NCBI RefSeq assembly: GCF_019613955.1
Contig: NZ_CP080443.1
Span: 3,271,001 to 3,335,000, forward strand
Origin: Chryseobacterium sp. LJ668
GTDB taxonomy: Bacteria > Bacteroidota > Bacteroidia > Flavobacteriales > Weeksellaceae
DNA: 64,000 bases
Reading direction: 5' to 3'
Made by a program: the position numbers and the translations under genes. Shown one piece after another: positions 28,225-37,443 of the stretch. Every line of letters starts with the position of its first letter. Position 1 is the first letter of the stretch. The notes beneath the pieces are model-generated. The model saw nothing but the letters and a program-made list of their open reading frames with translations, was not told the DNA's origin and ran no database searches.

Positions 28225-28331
28225 GTGAAATCTACTTAACATTACTATATCCAAAATCATTTAAAAGATAAACGATTTAAAAATATTTATTTTTTCTTGC
28301 ATAGTTGGCTTTGTTTTTGCCAAGCAAGGGT

Positions 28332-28688
28332 ATGAAAACTATTTTTATTGTAGAAGATGAGACAGGCATTAGAGATGCATTGCAATTGCTCCTGTCATTT
28401 GAAAATTATGATGTACGTTCTTTTTCTACCGTAAAGGCGTTCAACGAAAGGGACAAATCTGCAGTTCCTGATATTTTTATACTGGATGTGATGCTTCCCG
28501 ACGGATTGGGTACAGATTTGTGCAATCAGCTTAAAAAAGAACCGGAAACTTTTGATATTCCCGTTGTTATTATCAGTGCACATGCTAAGGCTGAAAATAT
28601 CATCAATTCTTGTGAGGCAGATGAATTTATTCCTAAACCTTTTGACATAGATGATGTTCTGATGAAGATTGAAAGACTGACTAATTAG
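28332..28688 (+). CDS. Single-domain response regulator
   Basis: I start at the ATG at 28332 (MKTIFIVEDETGIRDAL), nine codons after the longest frame, because the receiver fold begins there. The 118-residue protein has the acidic pair ED, phosphoacceptor Asp52 in FILDVMLPDGLGTD, Ser in VIISAH and Lys in FIPKPFD. It is a stand-alone receiver, the second within 600 bp. The two differ in sequence and have separate transcription signals. Kinase partners cannot be told from this window. Confidence 0.88.
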   Translation: MKTIFIVEDETGIRDALQLLLSFENYDVRSFSTVKAFNERDKSAVPDIFILDVMLPDGLGTDLCNQLKKEPETFDIPVVIISAHAKAENIINSCEADEFIPKPFDIDDVLMKIERLTN

Positions 28689-28762
28689 GCAGATAAGATT
28701 AATATACAATTTACATATGATTTATTAGTTTTATGCAATCAAATATCCACCTGTAAATTTTC

Positions 28763-29368
28763 TTGAAACTACCTCGCTCATACTATCATCATACTGACGC
28801 CGCCTTTCTTGCAAAAGATTTGTTAGGAAAAGTATTGTTGACCTGCAAAGATGGCAACTTAACCGCCGGGATTATTGTAGAAACAGAAGCCTATTTTGGT
28901 GTCGATGACAAAGCATCGCACGCATTCGGCGGAAAACGGACATCCCGCACTGAGGCGATGTATCAGGAAGGCGGCACGGCTTACGTTTATCTATGTTATG
29001 GCATTCATCATCTGCTGAATATTGTTACATCAGTTGAAAATGATCCCAAGTGCGTCCTTATCCGGGGCATTGAACCTTTAATAGGTTTAGAATTCATGGA
29101 AATAAGAAGAAAAATGAAGGCTACCAGGAAAGAAATTTCATCAGGACCCGGCTCTGTTGCAAAAGCGCTGGGAATAGATTCTTCATTTAATCAAAAAATA
29201 TTCACAGGAGACGAAATATACATTGAAGATCATGGGATATCTTACGAAAGTTCCCAAATCAGCACTGCAGCAAGAATCGGCATTTCGTATGCGCAGGAAC
29301 ATGCAGATTTGCCTTTACGCTTTTATGTAGCAGATTCTAAATATGCAAAAAAACATAATTTGAATTAA
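28763..29368 (+). CDS. DNA-3-methyladenine glycosylase (AAG/MPG type)
   Basis: A 201-residue base-excision repair enzyme that removes alkylated purines such as 3-methyladenine. Family blocks include FLAKDLLGKVLL, the catalytic Glu in IIVETEAYFG, KASHAFGGKRTSRTEAMY and YVYLCYGIHHLLNIV. The start is the TTG at 28763: an in-frame TAA lies three codons upstream, and homologues begin with the same MKLPxSYY pattern. The gene appears monocistronic. Confidence 0.93.
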   Translation: MKLPRSYYHHTDAAFLAKDLLGKVLLTCKDGNLTAGIIVETEAYFGVDDKASHAFGGKRTSRTEAMYQEGGTAYVYLCYGIHHLLNIVTSVENDPKCVLIRGIEPLIGLEFMEIRRKMKATRKEISSGPGSVAKALGIDSSFNQKIFTGDEIYIEDHGISYESSQISTAARIGISYAQEHADLPLRFYVADSKYAKKHNLN

Positions 29369-29463
29369 TAATATTAAAGTTTTTTTGTAATGCTTATAGG
29401 TTTCACCTCATACAATTTCAAAGATTGTAATTGAAGAAAATCATTACTCATTTCAAGACCCTT

Positions 29464-30060
29464 TTAATAAAAAATTTTTCCGTCCACGATTTTTACAAAG
29501 TTTTCCTTCTCCATCAATTTAACGATCCTTACCACAGTCTCCGTTCTCAGGCCGGTCATTCCAGCTAACTGTTTTCTGGTATAAGGTATCTCATACTGAA
29601 AACGTCTGAACTTCTTTTCTTTAATTTTGAGGTAATCAATCACCGCCATGATCCTGTTTCGGGAGTCGCTGTAAGCCACTTTGTTCATAAGTATCTGATG
29701 ATAATTAATATGCAGGCAGGTGTATTCATACAACTTGACTGTTGTCTCAGGATTTTTTTCCAAAAGCTTATAAAATTCATCTCTACCCAAAGCATAAACT
29801 GTGATCTGACTTAAAGCAACTGCATTAACCGTATAAAGACTTTCCGAAAAGAGAAATGTTTCCCCTACGGGATCTCCTATTCCGGAAATCTGGTGAATAA
29901 ACTCATTTAGCCCAATCTTGTCACTGGTAATTTTTAGGCTTCCGCTTTTGATCTGATAATAGTTGTAAGGATATGTATGTGTTGAAATAAGATACTCATC
30001 TTTTTCCAGAGTGATAATCTGAGCTCCATGTGCTTTCAGCAATTGTTCATCAATAATCAT
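29464..30060 (-). CDS. Crp/Fnr-family transcriptional regulator
   Basis: A 198-residue regulator with a cyclic-nucleotide-binding fold (about 15-125; block GDPVGETFLFSES) and a C-terminal winged helix with the full Crp-type recognition segment TRKQLAGMTGLRTETVVRIV. It lacks the clustered Cys ligands of Fnr, so it is not an iron-sulfur sensor of that kind. Its effector is unknown. A perfect palindrome 105 bp upstream of the start is a good candidate for autoregulation. Confidence 0.9.
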   Translation of the reverse strand: MIIDEQLLKAHGAQIITLEKDEYLISTHTYPYNYYQIKSGSLKITSDKIGLNEFIHQISGIGDPVGETFLFSESLYTVNAVALSQITVYALGRDEFYKLLEKNPETTVKLYEYTCLHINYHQILMNKVAYSDSRNRIMAVIDYLKIKEKKFRRFQYEIPYTRKQLAGMTGLRTETVVRIVKLMEKENFVKIVDGKIFY

Positions 30061-30374
30061 AATCTGCCATTTAATGATTAAGAAAGTTCAGGTTACGTTT
30101 AAGAATAAACAAAAGATGAGCTTTACGTATAATTTACTAAGATACAAAGAATTACTCAGAGATATTGTGATTAAGGTCACAATCACACTTTACCCTGATA
30201 TGATACATTTAAAGATTAATTTTCATTTTATAATGAATACTTTAGTTTAAAAACAATTATCTATTCAGAGTATGTTTTAAAACATACTTTTTACGAAATA
30301 CATTTATTATCTTTAAAACCTGAAATCTGAGATCGGAACTTCCCTTCTAAATAATTGTACAGTACGAAATTTTC
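30061..30374. other. Intergenic region with CRP-like palindrome
   Basis: About 310 bp between the divergent Crp/Fnr gene and the ORF at 30375. It contains the palindrome at 30065-30084... offset within the same spacer as annotated separately at 30165-30184. Nothing else notable. Confidence 0.4.
30165..30184. promoter_or_regulatory. Perfect CRP-like palindrome
   Basis: ATTGTGA-TTAAGG-TCACAAT: seven-base arms, spacer of six. It contains the classical TGTGA-N6-TCACA consensus and lies 105 bp upstream of the Crp/Fnr gene starting at 30060. Confidence 0.6.
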
Positions 30375-30734
30375 ATGAATTATAAACTTGAGCGCCAGCT
30401 AAAGGACTCACACTCTAAAATAATATTTAATAACATATTTTTTGACACCTTTAAAATAAACATTATTGAACGATATACGGGGCGGATGAATTTTAATCCT
30501 ACTCTATTAGAAGTTTACATTAAAGTAAGAACATTAGATGACCAACTTATCAAAAAGAAAGATGGCAATATCCGAATACATCTTGTTGGTGAAGAATTTA
30601 TGATCTATAAGAGACTCGCTGGAGTTTTTAATTCGCTACGATATCAAAATAAACTTGAAGTCCGCGAAAGTGCAGATCAGGATTTCGTCTATTTTATTAT
30701 CCGGCTGGTGATTGCTAGTTATGAACTAAGCTGA
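30375..30734 (+). CDS. Protein of unknown function
   Basis: A 119-residue basic protein with no signal peptide or membrane helix. The pattern of charged and hydrophobic residues (IIFNNIFFDTFKINIIERY, then VRTLDDQLIKKKDGNIRIHL) suggests a small alpha/beta fold. I do not recognise the family. The ATG at 30375 is the first in frame. The gene stands alone. Confidence 0.55.
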   Translation: MNYKLERQLKDSHSKIIFNNIFFDTFKINIIERYTGRMNFNPTLLEVYIKVRTLDDQLIKKKDGNIRIHLVGEEFMIYKRLAGVFNSLRYQNKLEVRESADQDFVYFIIRLVIASYELS

Positions 30735-30964
30735 TAAAGTATAATACTTAATATTCACGGGCCTTAAACGATAATATATAGAAATCAGCTATTTAAAAAA
30801 ACTGTATCATTACTATTTAATATTAATACAATTTGCCTTCAAAAGCTGTACTCCGTGTATATAAATACCAGGTCTTTAAATCCTACCATTTCAGCCTTTT
30901 CTATAATTTTGGCTATTACTATTTAATGATTAACTTTACTTTTCACTGAATTAATCTTTATCCT

Positions 30965-31369
30965 ATGAAAAAAATAATACTGTTTCTATTATTTCCTTTC
31001 TTTTTAACTGCCTGTGGTGACGATTGCTATAATGCACCGCAGCCGATTCTCTTCGAATTTGTAAATGCTGATAACGAAAACCTGATTACAAATGGAACTC
31101 TTGGTACATTTTCGATACGTGATGAAAACCAAGTGGGAATACAGTTGACCAAAACAGATGACGGAAAAGTTATTTTAGAAAATGTAGGATCGTATAACGG
31201 CACGAAAAATTACACTTTTTATTCTTCAGTTAGGGTTTTTGATTTTTCTATAGAGTCTTCTGAATTTAATAGTGGATGTGAGGGTTACCAGATCGACAAA
31301 TTGACCTTTAAAGGTATCGGCATTGATGTCACAGATGAAAAGGGATATTATAAGATTATACTGAAATAA
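30965..31369 (+). CDS. Small lipoprotein of unknown function
   Basis: A 134-residue predicted lipoprotein: signal peptide ILFLLFPFFL with the lipobox LTAC and lipid-bearing Cys17. Two further cysteines (near residues 20 and 99) may pair in the periplasm. The mature part is beta-rich with no motif I can name. It ends about 50 bp before the DUF1826 gene and may be read with it. Confidence 0.7.
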   Translation: MKKIILFLLFPFFLTACGDDCYNAPQPILFEFVNADNENLITNGTLGTFSIRDENQVGIQLTKTDDGKVILENVGSYNGTKNYTFYSSVRVFDFSIESSEFNSGCEGYQIDKLTFKGIGIDVTDEKGYYKIILK

Positions 31370-31420
31370 GGAAATTTTGCCTTAAACTTTTCGCATTTAA
31401 AATTGACAACTCCACAACTT

Positions 31421-32119
31421 ATGGTCCATACATTTTCTGACAACGATCAAATCAGAGTAGTTTCTTCTTTTTCAGAACTTATAAATACTCATTTTACGGA
31501 AACCCAAAATACGGTTGGCTGGCTCAGAAATTTGGATGGAGATTTTAAAGAAATAGTATCAAAACTTCAATTAAATGAAAGCATAACTGAAGTTTACCCG
31601 AAAGATATTTTGGAGTTGCAACTATCAAAAGAAGGCAGCATTGCACGGGAAATTATCCTGCAAGATTTACAATTATTAACAGATTTCGGAGCAAAACCAT
31701 CACTTAATTTACTCAAAAATTACGAACGAGATACAGAGCTTGACTTCATTTCAACAGATGTATATTCTTATCATATCGACCGCTCTCCCATCGCTACCGA
31801 TACTTTTTTGTGCACGTATTATGGTGCTGCAAGCGATATTTTACCTAATGAAAAGGCTGTGCAAAAAATTTTAATCCCTGAAATCAGAGAAAAACTGAAA
31901 GAACTACACAACGATACTGATGCAGAATTCGAAAACTTTTTGGAAGACTGCTGTTTTGATCTGCACTATCAGCCAAAACCCAATGCACAGCCAATAAATT
32001 TAGGCATAGGAAATCTTTGGAAATTAGCTGTAGATTATCCTGATCAAAAAGCTTTGCCCTGCATTCATCGTGCTCCTGTAGAAAATGATGGTGAATATCG
32101 ATTGTTGTTGATTTGCTGA
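31421..32119 (+). CDS. DUF1826 family protein
   Basis: I prefer the ATG at 31421 (232 residues). A TTG at 31403 would add six. Family blocks are visible: VGWLRNL near the N-terminus, FISTDVYSYHIDRSPIATDTFLC shortened here to YHIDRSP, the TYYGAASD turn and the C-terminal IHRAPV. In other bacteria DUF1826 genes are often found beside zinc-starvation genes such as COG0523 GTPases, but no such partner is present here. Biochemical activity is not known. A lipoprotein gene precedes it. Confidence 0.75.
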   Translation: MVHTFSDNDQIRVVSSFSELINTHFTETQNTVGWLRNLDGDFKEIVSKLQLNESITEVYPKDILELQLSKEGSIAREIILQDLQLLTDFGAKPSLNLLKNYERDTELDFISTDVYSYHIDRSPIATDTFLCTYYGAASDILPNEKAVQKILIPEIREKLKELHNDTDAEFENFLEDCCFDLHYQPKPNAQPINLGIGNLWKLAVDYPDQKALPCIHRAPVENDGEYRLLLIC

Positions 32120-32181
32120 CAGATCAGATCAAATGGAAGAAATAAAAATTAAATCATTAAATTTACACAAACTATTGATTA

Positions 32182-32979
32182 ATGGGTGTTCTCAAAAGAA
32201 ACAATGTCACTGTAAGCGGGAATGGAGAAAATGTGCTTTTTTTTGCTCATGGCTTTGGTTGTGATCAGAATATGTGGCGCTATGTGGCACCTGCATTTCA
32301 GGATAATTATACAATAGTACTTTTCGATCATGTAGGCGCAGGAAAATCAGATCTTACTGCATATTCTTTTGAAAAATATGATCAGCTTGATGGCTATGTG
32401 GATGACATCATCGAGATCGCCAGAGAGCTTACTATCAATAATGCAGTATTTGTAGGACATTCTGTAAGTGCAGTGATGGGACTTATGGCTGCAAACATTG
32501 CTCCCGAACTTTTCAAAAGCCTGATACTGGTGGCGCCATCACCATCATATATTAATCAGGATGGTTATGTAGGCGGATTCAGCAGACCTGAGATTGATGA
32601 ACTGCTTGAATCATTAAACAGCAATCATTTGGGATGGTCTATGACAATGGCACCTGTCATTATGGGAAATCCTGATCGAGAAGAGCTGGGTAACGAGCTT
32701 GCAAACAGCTTTTGCAATACTGACCCTGAAATCGCTAAACATTTTGCCCGTACTACCTTTTTAACAGACAAAAGATATATTTTACCTGATACGAATGTGC
32801 CTGTACTTATACTCCAGTGCAGCAATGATGTAATTGCGCCTGCAGAAGTTGGACGCTACATGCACAAAAACATTCCCGAAAGCAAACTTGTCATTATGAA
32901 TGCAACCGGGCATTGTCCCAATTTGAGTGCTCCGGAGGAAACCATTGCAGCGATTAGAAATTTTTTACATGAATCATAA
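32182..32979 (+). CDS. RsbQ-like alpha/beta hydrolase
   Basis: A 265-residue alpha/beta hydrolase with the triad Ser94 (VGHSVSAVMG), Asp216 (QCSNDVIAP) and His244 (NATGHCPNLS), and the oxyanion segment HGFGCDQNMW. This block set is typical of the RsbQ/D14/KAI2 branch. In Bacillus, RsbQ is needed for the PAS-domain phosphatase RsbP to respond to energy stress. Here the gene overlaps by 11 bp a PAS-domain histidine kinase, so the same hydrolase-PAS partnership is likely. No signal peptide, so cytoplasmic. Confidence 0.88.
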   Translation: MGVLKRNNVTVSGNGENVLFFAHGFGCDQNMWRYVAPAFQDNYTIVLFDHVGAGKSDLTAYSFEKYDQLDGYVDDIIEIARELTINNAVFVGHSVSAVMGLMAANIAPELFKSLILVAPSPSYINQDGYVGGFSRPEIDELLESLNSNHLGWSMTMAPVIMGNPDREELGNELANSFCNTDPEIAKHFARTTFLTDKRYILPDTNVPVLILQCSNDVIAPAEVGRYMHKNIPESKLVIMNATGHCPNLSAPEETIAAIRNFLHES

Positions 32980-34075
32980 TTCGGCTCCCCTTTCAGAAGA
33001 TTTTGACGATTTTTTTGAATCTTCTTTGTGCGGATTTGTCGTTACCGATCGTGATGGAAAAATCACCCGCATCAACAGATGTGCAGCGATATGGCTCAAT
33101 GGAAGTGCAGATCAATTTCTTGAAAAACGTTTTTCTGAAATTTTATCAGTTGGCAGTAAGATTTATTTCGAAACTCATCTTTTTCCTTTGCTCCGTATGC
33201 AGGGACAATTTGACGAAGTGGCTGCCGAATTGATGGATACGGGTAATGGAAGAATGCCTGTTTACATCAATGGATATGAAAGAAGAGATGAAAATAATCA
33301 GCCCCAATTTATGCGATTCACCTTATTTAAGGGTTCAGACAGAAGACTTTATGAGGAAAATCTTAAAATAGCCAAAAAACTTGCAGAGACAGAACTTAAT
33401 ATAGAAAAGCAAAATGCAGTCATCAGAGAGCAGTTCATAGCAGTTTTGGGTCATGATCTGCGGAATCCGCTTGGTGGCATTATGAGTGCAGCTCAATTAC
33501 TTACAAGATCAGACTTATATGACCGTGATAAAAAACTGGTAAGTATCATACACAACAGCTCAAAAAGGATGTACGAGATGATCAATAACATCATGGATCT
33601 CGCACGAGGCAGATTGGGTGGAGGTATTTCGATCAATCCGGTTGCTGTAGATTTAAAGGAGCTGCTGGATCAGGTGAGTGACGAATTACAGGTAAGATGG
33701 CCACAAAGAACTATTGAATCAAGATATAATGTCAACAATTTGATAGATTGCGATGCAGCACGCATTTCACAGATGGTTTCTAATCTTTTGGCTAATGCCA
33801 TTACACACGGATCGTCTGATACTCCAGTGCTGTTAAAAGCCGAAGCGAATGACCGGTTTTGGGAAATTTCGGTAACCAATGAGGGCAACCCAATACCTGA
33901 AGAAATTTTAAAAAATCTATTTCATCCTTTCCATCGAAATCATTCAGAATCTCAGCACAATGGTTTGGGTCTGGGATTATACATAGCATCAGAAATTGCA
34001 AAATCACATAATGGCGTACTGACGGTTACTTCAGATAATAAACAAACCTGCTTTACATTTCGTGCTCAATTGTAA
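32969..34075 (+). CDS. PAS-domain sensor histidine kinase
   Basis: I start at the ATG at 32969, inside the end of the hydrolase gene, which gives 368 residues beginning MNHNSAPLSEDF. A PAS fold (about 10-125) opens FESSLCGFVVTDRDGKITRI. A short coiled coil leads to HisKA with VLGHDLRNPLGGIM and then HATPase_c (NLLANAITHG, GLGLGLYIASEIAKSH). It has no membrane helix and no receiver, so it must act on a regulator elsewhere. The overlap with the RsbQ-like gene implies translational coupling and a shared signal. Confidence 0.9.
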   Translation: MNHNSAPLSEDFDDFFESSLCGFVVTDRDGKITRINRCAAIWLNGSADQFLEKRFSEILSVGSKIYFETHLFPLLRMQGQFDEVAAELMDTGNGRMPVYINGYERRDENNQPQFMRFTLFKGSDRRLYEENLKIAKKLAETELNIEKQNAVIREQFIAVLGHDLRNPLGGIMSAAQLLTRSDLYDRDKKLVSIIHNSSKRMYEMINNIMDLARGRLGGGISINPVAVDLKELLDQVSDELQVRWPQRTIESRYNVNNLIDCDAARISQMVSNLLANAITHGSSDTPVLLKAEANDRFWEISVTNEGNPIPEEILKNLFHPFHRNHSESQHNGLGLGLYIASEIAKSHNGVLTVTSDNKQTCFTFRAQL

Positions 34076-34190
34076 GTTTTCAATTTTACCGTAGAATTTA
34101 AAATGATTATTTTCAACAATAAATCATTAGTATCATTTTTGTACTAAAAAATTATCATAATATTTTTTAAGACTTATAAATTTGATAATT

Positions 34191-34391
34191 ATGCTAAAAA
34201 AAGGAGACCATGTAAAATGGCAGTTTCAAAATGGAGAAACTTACTGGATCATCACTGAAATTCATACAAAAGATTTTATATTTATGAATCGCCGGCGCAG
34301 AGCATCTGAAGATCAGCCTCAATACGAGGTCATCAGTGAAAAGACTGGCAAAAAAGCAGTACATAAAGGCTCCGCTTTAAAGAAAAATTAA
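34191..34391 (+). CDS. Small tudor-like protein (DUF2945/HVA1-type)
   Basis: A 66-residue protein starting at the ATG at 34191. The pattern KKGDHVKWQFQNGE near the N-terminus and GKKAVHKGSALKK at the end match the hypervirulence-associated tudor fold, a small beta-barrel. Function is unknown. It is basic and cytoplasmic. It converges with the cold-shock gene, and a hairpin lies between. Confidence 0.75.
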   Translation: MLKKGDHVKWQFQNGETYWIITEIHTKDFIFMNRRRRASEDQPQYEVISEKTGKKAVHKGSALKKN

Positions 34392-34396
34392 GCATA

Positions 34397-34430
34397 CAAA
34401 AAAGAGCAGATAAAATAATTATCTGCTCTT
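34397..34430 (-). terminator. Terminator between convergent genes
   Basis: A 12-bp perfect stem (AAGAGCAGATAA / TTATCTGCTCTT) with a 5-nt loop. The T-run is better on the minus strand, so it mainly serves the cold-shock gene. Confidence 0.8.
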
Positions 34431-34459
34431 ATATAACGTTTGAAAGTTATTTAATGAAG

Positions 34460-34651
34460 TTAAACTAATTTAACGTTAACTGCATTAACTCCTTTGTTTC
34501 CATTTTGTAAATCGAATGTTACGACATCATTTTCACGAATGTTATCTACTAAACCTGAAGTATGTACGAAAACGTCTTGACCACCTGTTGATGGAGTAAT
34601 AAAACCAAATCCTTTGGTATCGTTAAAGAATTTTACTGTTCCTTGTTGCAT
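34460..34651 (-). CDS. Cold-shock protein (CspA family)
   Basis: A 63-residue OB-fold RNA chaperone. RNP1 is KGFGFI and RNP2 is DVFVHTS, with Phe residues in the usual binding positions. It melts secondary structure in RNA after temperature drop or in growth. Length is typical. The 5' untranslated stretch upstream is long and AT-rich, as is common for cold-shock genes. Confidence 0.95.
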   Translation of the reverse strand: MQQGTVKFFNDTKGFGFITPSTGGQDVFVHTSGLVDNIRENDVVTFDLQNGNKGVNAVNVKLV

Positions 34652-35032
34652 TGTAATATGTATTAAAAATTATTGTTCTTATTTAAAAGGATTACATCCT
34701 TAAGTGCTTTGATCTAAAAAACCAAAACGATAATAAATTTTTGAAAAAAAAATATGGATGAGTAAAATTTAAGAGCGAAAAATCGAACTTCTTAAAAGGT
34801 AGAACACCTAAATATTAATAACAAAATTGAGCGGCTGTTGTGATGTCTGAGTTAATAATCTCATTCAGTCTGATCAGTTGCCTTATTATTCTACAAACCT
34901 ACAACAATTAAATGACATACACAATTTAAAGTGAGAATTATTTTAAAACATGTGAATGAAGATATATTTTTACATTAAAAAAATAAATTACGGTATAATG
35001 ATTTAAATTTGACTTTATATAATTAACTAAAA
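34652..35032. other. Intergenic region with two divergent promoters
   Basis: About 380 bp between the cold-shock gene (minus) and the cupin gene (plus). The cold-shock leader occupies the left part. A TAnnTTTG element for the cupin gene lies at 35004-35011. Confidence 0.45.
35004..35011 (+). promoter_or_regulatory. Candidate -7 element
   Basis: TAAATTTG fits TAnnTTTG and lies 22 bp before the cupin ATG at 35033. No -33 TTG at the expected spacing. Confidence 0.3.
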
Positions 35033-35470
35033 ATGGAAAAATTAGCCAAATTTATATTAGTCCTGTTTATTGGTGCTTTTGCACAGTTAGGATATGCTCA
35101 AAAAGCCATCTCAACAAAAGAATCAAACAGGTACACGATAGAAGACTGTGTGAACACTTTTGATGTGAATAAAGCTGTAAAAACGAAATCGGGTTATCAA
35201 TATTGGTTTGCAGATAAAAAAAATACTGAAGAGAATACCTTGAAAATGAGCATTGTTGAGCCTGGGAAATCTACACACGAACCTCATCGCCATCCCGAGG
35301 AAGAATTTTTCTATATACTCGAAGGAAAAGCCACTTTTTATCTTGACGGCAACACAGTGGAAGCCGGACCAAATACCAGTTTGTATTGTCCTCCGAATGC
35401 CGAACATGGTATAAGCAACGCAGGAAACAGCAACCTAAAATATTTGGTTATTAAAAAAGATTTACGATAA
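35033..35470 (+). CDS. Exported cupin-domain protein
   Basis: A 145-residue protein with a signal peptide (ILVLFIGAFAQLGYAQ). The cupin barrel motifs are seen as HEPHRHPEEEFFYILEG, giving the His, His and Glu metal ligands, and NAEHGISN, giving the third His. The fold binds one divalent metal, and activity could be isomerase, dioxygenase or sugar-binding. It is predicted to be periplasmic. Single gene. Confidence 0.85.
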   Translation: MEKLAKFILVLFIGAFAQLGYAQKAISTKESNRYTIEDCVNTFDVNKAVKTKSGYQYWFADKKNTEENTLKMSIVEPGKSTHEPHRHPEEEFFYILEGKATFYLDGNTVEAGPNTSLYCPPNAEHGISNAGNSNLKYLVIKKDLR

Positions 35471-35598
35471 AATAATCATTAGGATTAAATTGATCTTGCT
35501 TTAATATTATTTTATCATTCCATTTGAGATGTTTTTGGCTGACTTCTTGCCATCTGTAAATGGAATGGCAGCATGATAGTTCAAAAATTAAATTTTTT

Positions 35599-37023
35599 AT
35601 GAAAATATTTCTTACAGGTGCAACCGGCTACATTGGTAAAAGGCTTCTTATTCAACTTCTTTCCGGTGGGCATGAAGTCATTTGCTCTGTAAGAGACAGC
35701 AGAAGATTTGACACAAGCCTGTATACAAATCATAAGCACAATCTCACCATTATCGAACAAGATTTTACTGATGAGAAAACGCTGAAACCAATCGACCAAG
35801 ACATAGATGTCGCGTATTATCTTATTCATTCCATGTCTGCAAATAATAATTTTAGTGAATCTGAAAAAATCTCTTCTAAAAATTTTTCTAAATTAATTTC
35901 CGGGACCCGATGTCGACAGGTGATCTACCTAACCGGAATTGTTAATTCTGAAGTATTATCTAAACATTTGCAATCCAGAAAAGATGTTGAGGAGCAACTA
36001 AAGTCACCCAACTACAAGCTAACTGTTCTAAGAGCAGGTATCATCATTGGATCAGGTTCTGCTTCTTTTGAAATCATAAGGGATCTTGTGGAAAAACTGC
36101 CTGTAATGGTTGCACCTAAATGGTTGAAAACACTTTGCCAGCCGATAGCTGTGCGTAACGTAATCGAGTTTTTAACTGGTGTCATTGACAAAGAATATAC
36201 TTTTAACCGGCATTTTGACATCGCAGGACCCGATATTTTATCATACAAACAAATGCTTTTAATATTTGCAGAAGAACGAAAGCTAAAAAGAACCATTATA
36301 TCCGTTCCGGTTTTAAGTCCTAAAATCTCTTCGTATTGGTTATATTTTATCACTTCTACTACTTATGCTCTTGCAAAAAATCTTGTAGACAGCATGAAAA
36401 TCGATGTAGTTGCCGAAAAGAATGATCTAGCGAATAAGCTAAACATTAAACTCCTGAGTTATCGTGAAAGCTTAAAACTGAGCTTTGATAAAATTGAGCA
36501 AAATGACGTACTTTCAACATGGTATGATTCATTCGGAGATTATAGATATTCAAAAAACGTGTGGAATTTTTTAGAAGTTCCTAATAAAGGTGTATTTAAG
36601 GATAGAAAAGAAAGAAATATTGTAGATGAACAGCACACTATTCAGAAGATTTTCGGGATTGGCGGAAAGAATGGGTGGTACCATGCTGATTATTTGTGGA
36701 GCATCAGAGGGTTGATCGATAAGCTGTTTGGCGGTGTTGGTCTGAAAAGAGGCAGAAAAAATCAGGAGATGCTTTCAGCCGGAGACTCTCTTGATTTTTG
36801 GAGGGTTTTGTATGCAAGCCGCGATGAAAAAAGATTACTCTTATTTGCCGAAATGAAATTGCCGGGAGAAGCATGGCTCGACTTTCAGATTAAGGATGGA
36901 AAACTCATACAGGAAGCAACTTTTCGTCCGGTAGGTTTATTGGGTAGACTGTATTGGTATGCTTTCCTACCCTTTCATGGATATATTTTTAACGGAATGA
37001 TTAAAAAATTAATAACCGGTTAA
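35599..37023 (+). CDS. SDR-family protein with DUF2867 C-terminal domain
   Basis: A 474-residue fusion starting at the ATG at 35599. The N-terminal Rossmann domain carries IFLTGATGYIGKRLL and belongs to the extended NmrA/UDP-sugar-like reductases, probably binding NAD(P). The C-terminal region (about 330-474) is DUF2867, seen as GWYHADYLWSIRGLIDKL and KLPGEAWLDF. This fusion is widespread but its substrate is unknown. No signal peptide is present. Confidence 0.85.
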   Translation: MKIFLTGATGYIGKRLLIQLLSGGHEVICSVRDSRRFDTSLYTNHKHNLTIIEQDFTDEKTLKPIDQDIDVAYYLIHSMSANNNFSESEKISSKNFSKLISGTRCRQVIYLTGIVNSEVLSKHLQSRKDVEEQLKSPNYKLTVLRAGIIIGSGSASFEIIRDLVEKLPVMVAPKWLKTLCQPIAVRNVIEFLTGVIDKEYTFNRHFDIAGPDILSYKQMLLIFAEERKLKRTIISVPVLSPKISSYWLYFITSTTYALAKNLVDSMKIDVVAEKNDLANKLNIKLLSYRESLKLSFDKIEQNDVLSTWYDSFGDYRYSKNVWNFLEVPNKGVFKDRKERNIVDEQHTIQKIFGIGGKNGWYHADYLWSIRGLIDKLFGGVGLKRGRKNQEMLSAGDSLDFWRVLYASRDEKRLLLFAEMKLPGEAWLDFQIKDGKLIQEATFRPVGLLGRLYWYAFLPFHGYIFNGMIKKLITG

Positions 37024-37137
37024 AATAAAATTCTCGCATAGTTCATCATAATATTAATCCTAATATCTCTATTTAGCATTATTTGTTACTTTTGATTATT
37101 TGAATATATATAAATACTCGTGATACCAATTCAAATT

Positions 37138-37443
37138 TTATCTTCTAATTGTTCCAGAAGATTCACCAACCTGAGAATTTTGTGATGAACCGTTTTGAGT
37201 GTTTTGTGACGAACCATTTCGAGAGTTTTGCGATGAATCTATTCTGGAAGGATTTGGAATAGCCGCATTCTGAGATTCCTTGTTCAGACTATCTGTTGGC
37301 ATTGATGAAGAGTTGTTAGTAGGAATGCTGTTGTTATCGGCAGATGCCGAATCTGTATTGTTTGAAGACTCTTTAGATGCATTTTTTGTGCAGCTGATGA
37401 TCGCAAACGCTAAAACAAGTACTGTAGTGATAACTAATTTCAT
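37138..37443 (-). CDS. Ser/Asn-rich small lipoprotein with short repeats
   Basis: A 101-residue predicted lipoprotein with lipobox IISC and Cys18. The mature part is low-complexity, nearly all Ser, Asn, Asp, Thr and Gln. Near the end the unit NGSSQN or close variants occurs three times in tandem. Such tails are usually flexible spacers. No domain is visible and the function is unknown. Confidence 0.55.
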   Translation of the reverse strand: MKLVITTVLVLAFAIISCTKNASKESSNNTDSASADNNSIPTNNSSSMPTDSLNKESQNAAIPNPSRIDSSQNSRNGSSQNTQNGSSQNSQVGESSGTIRR

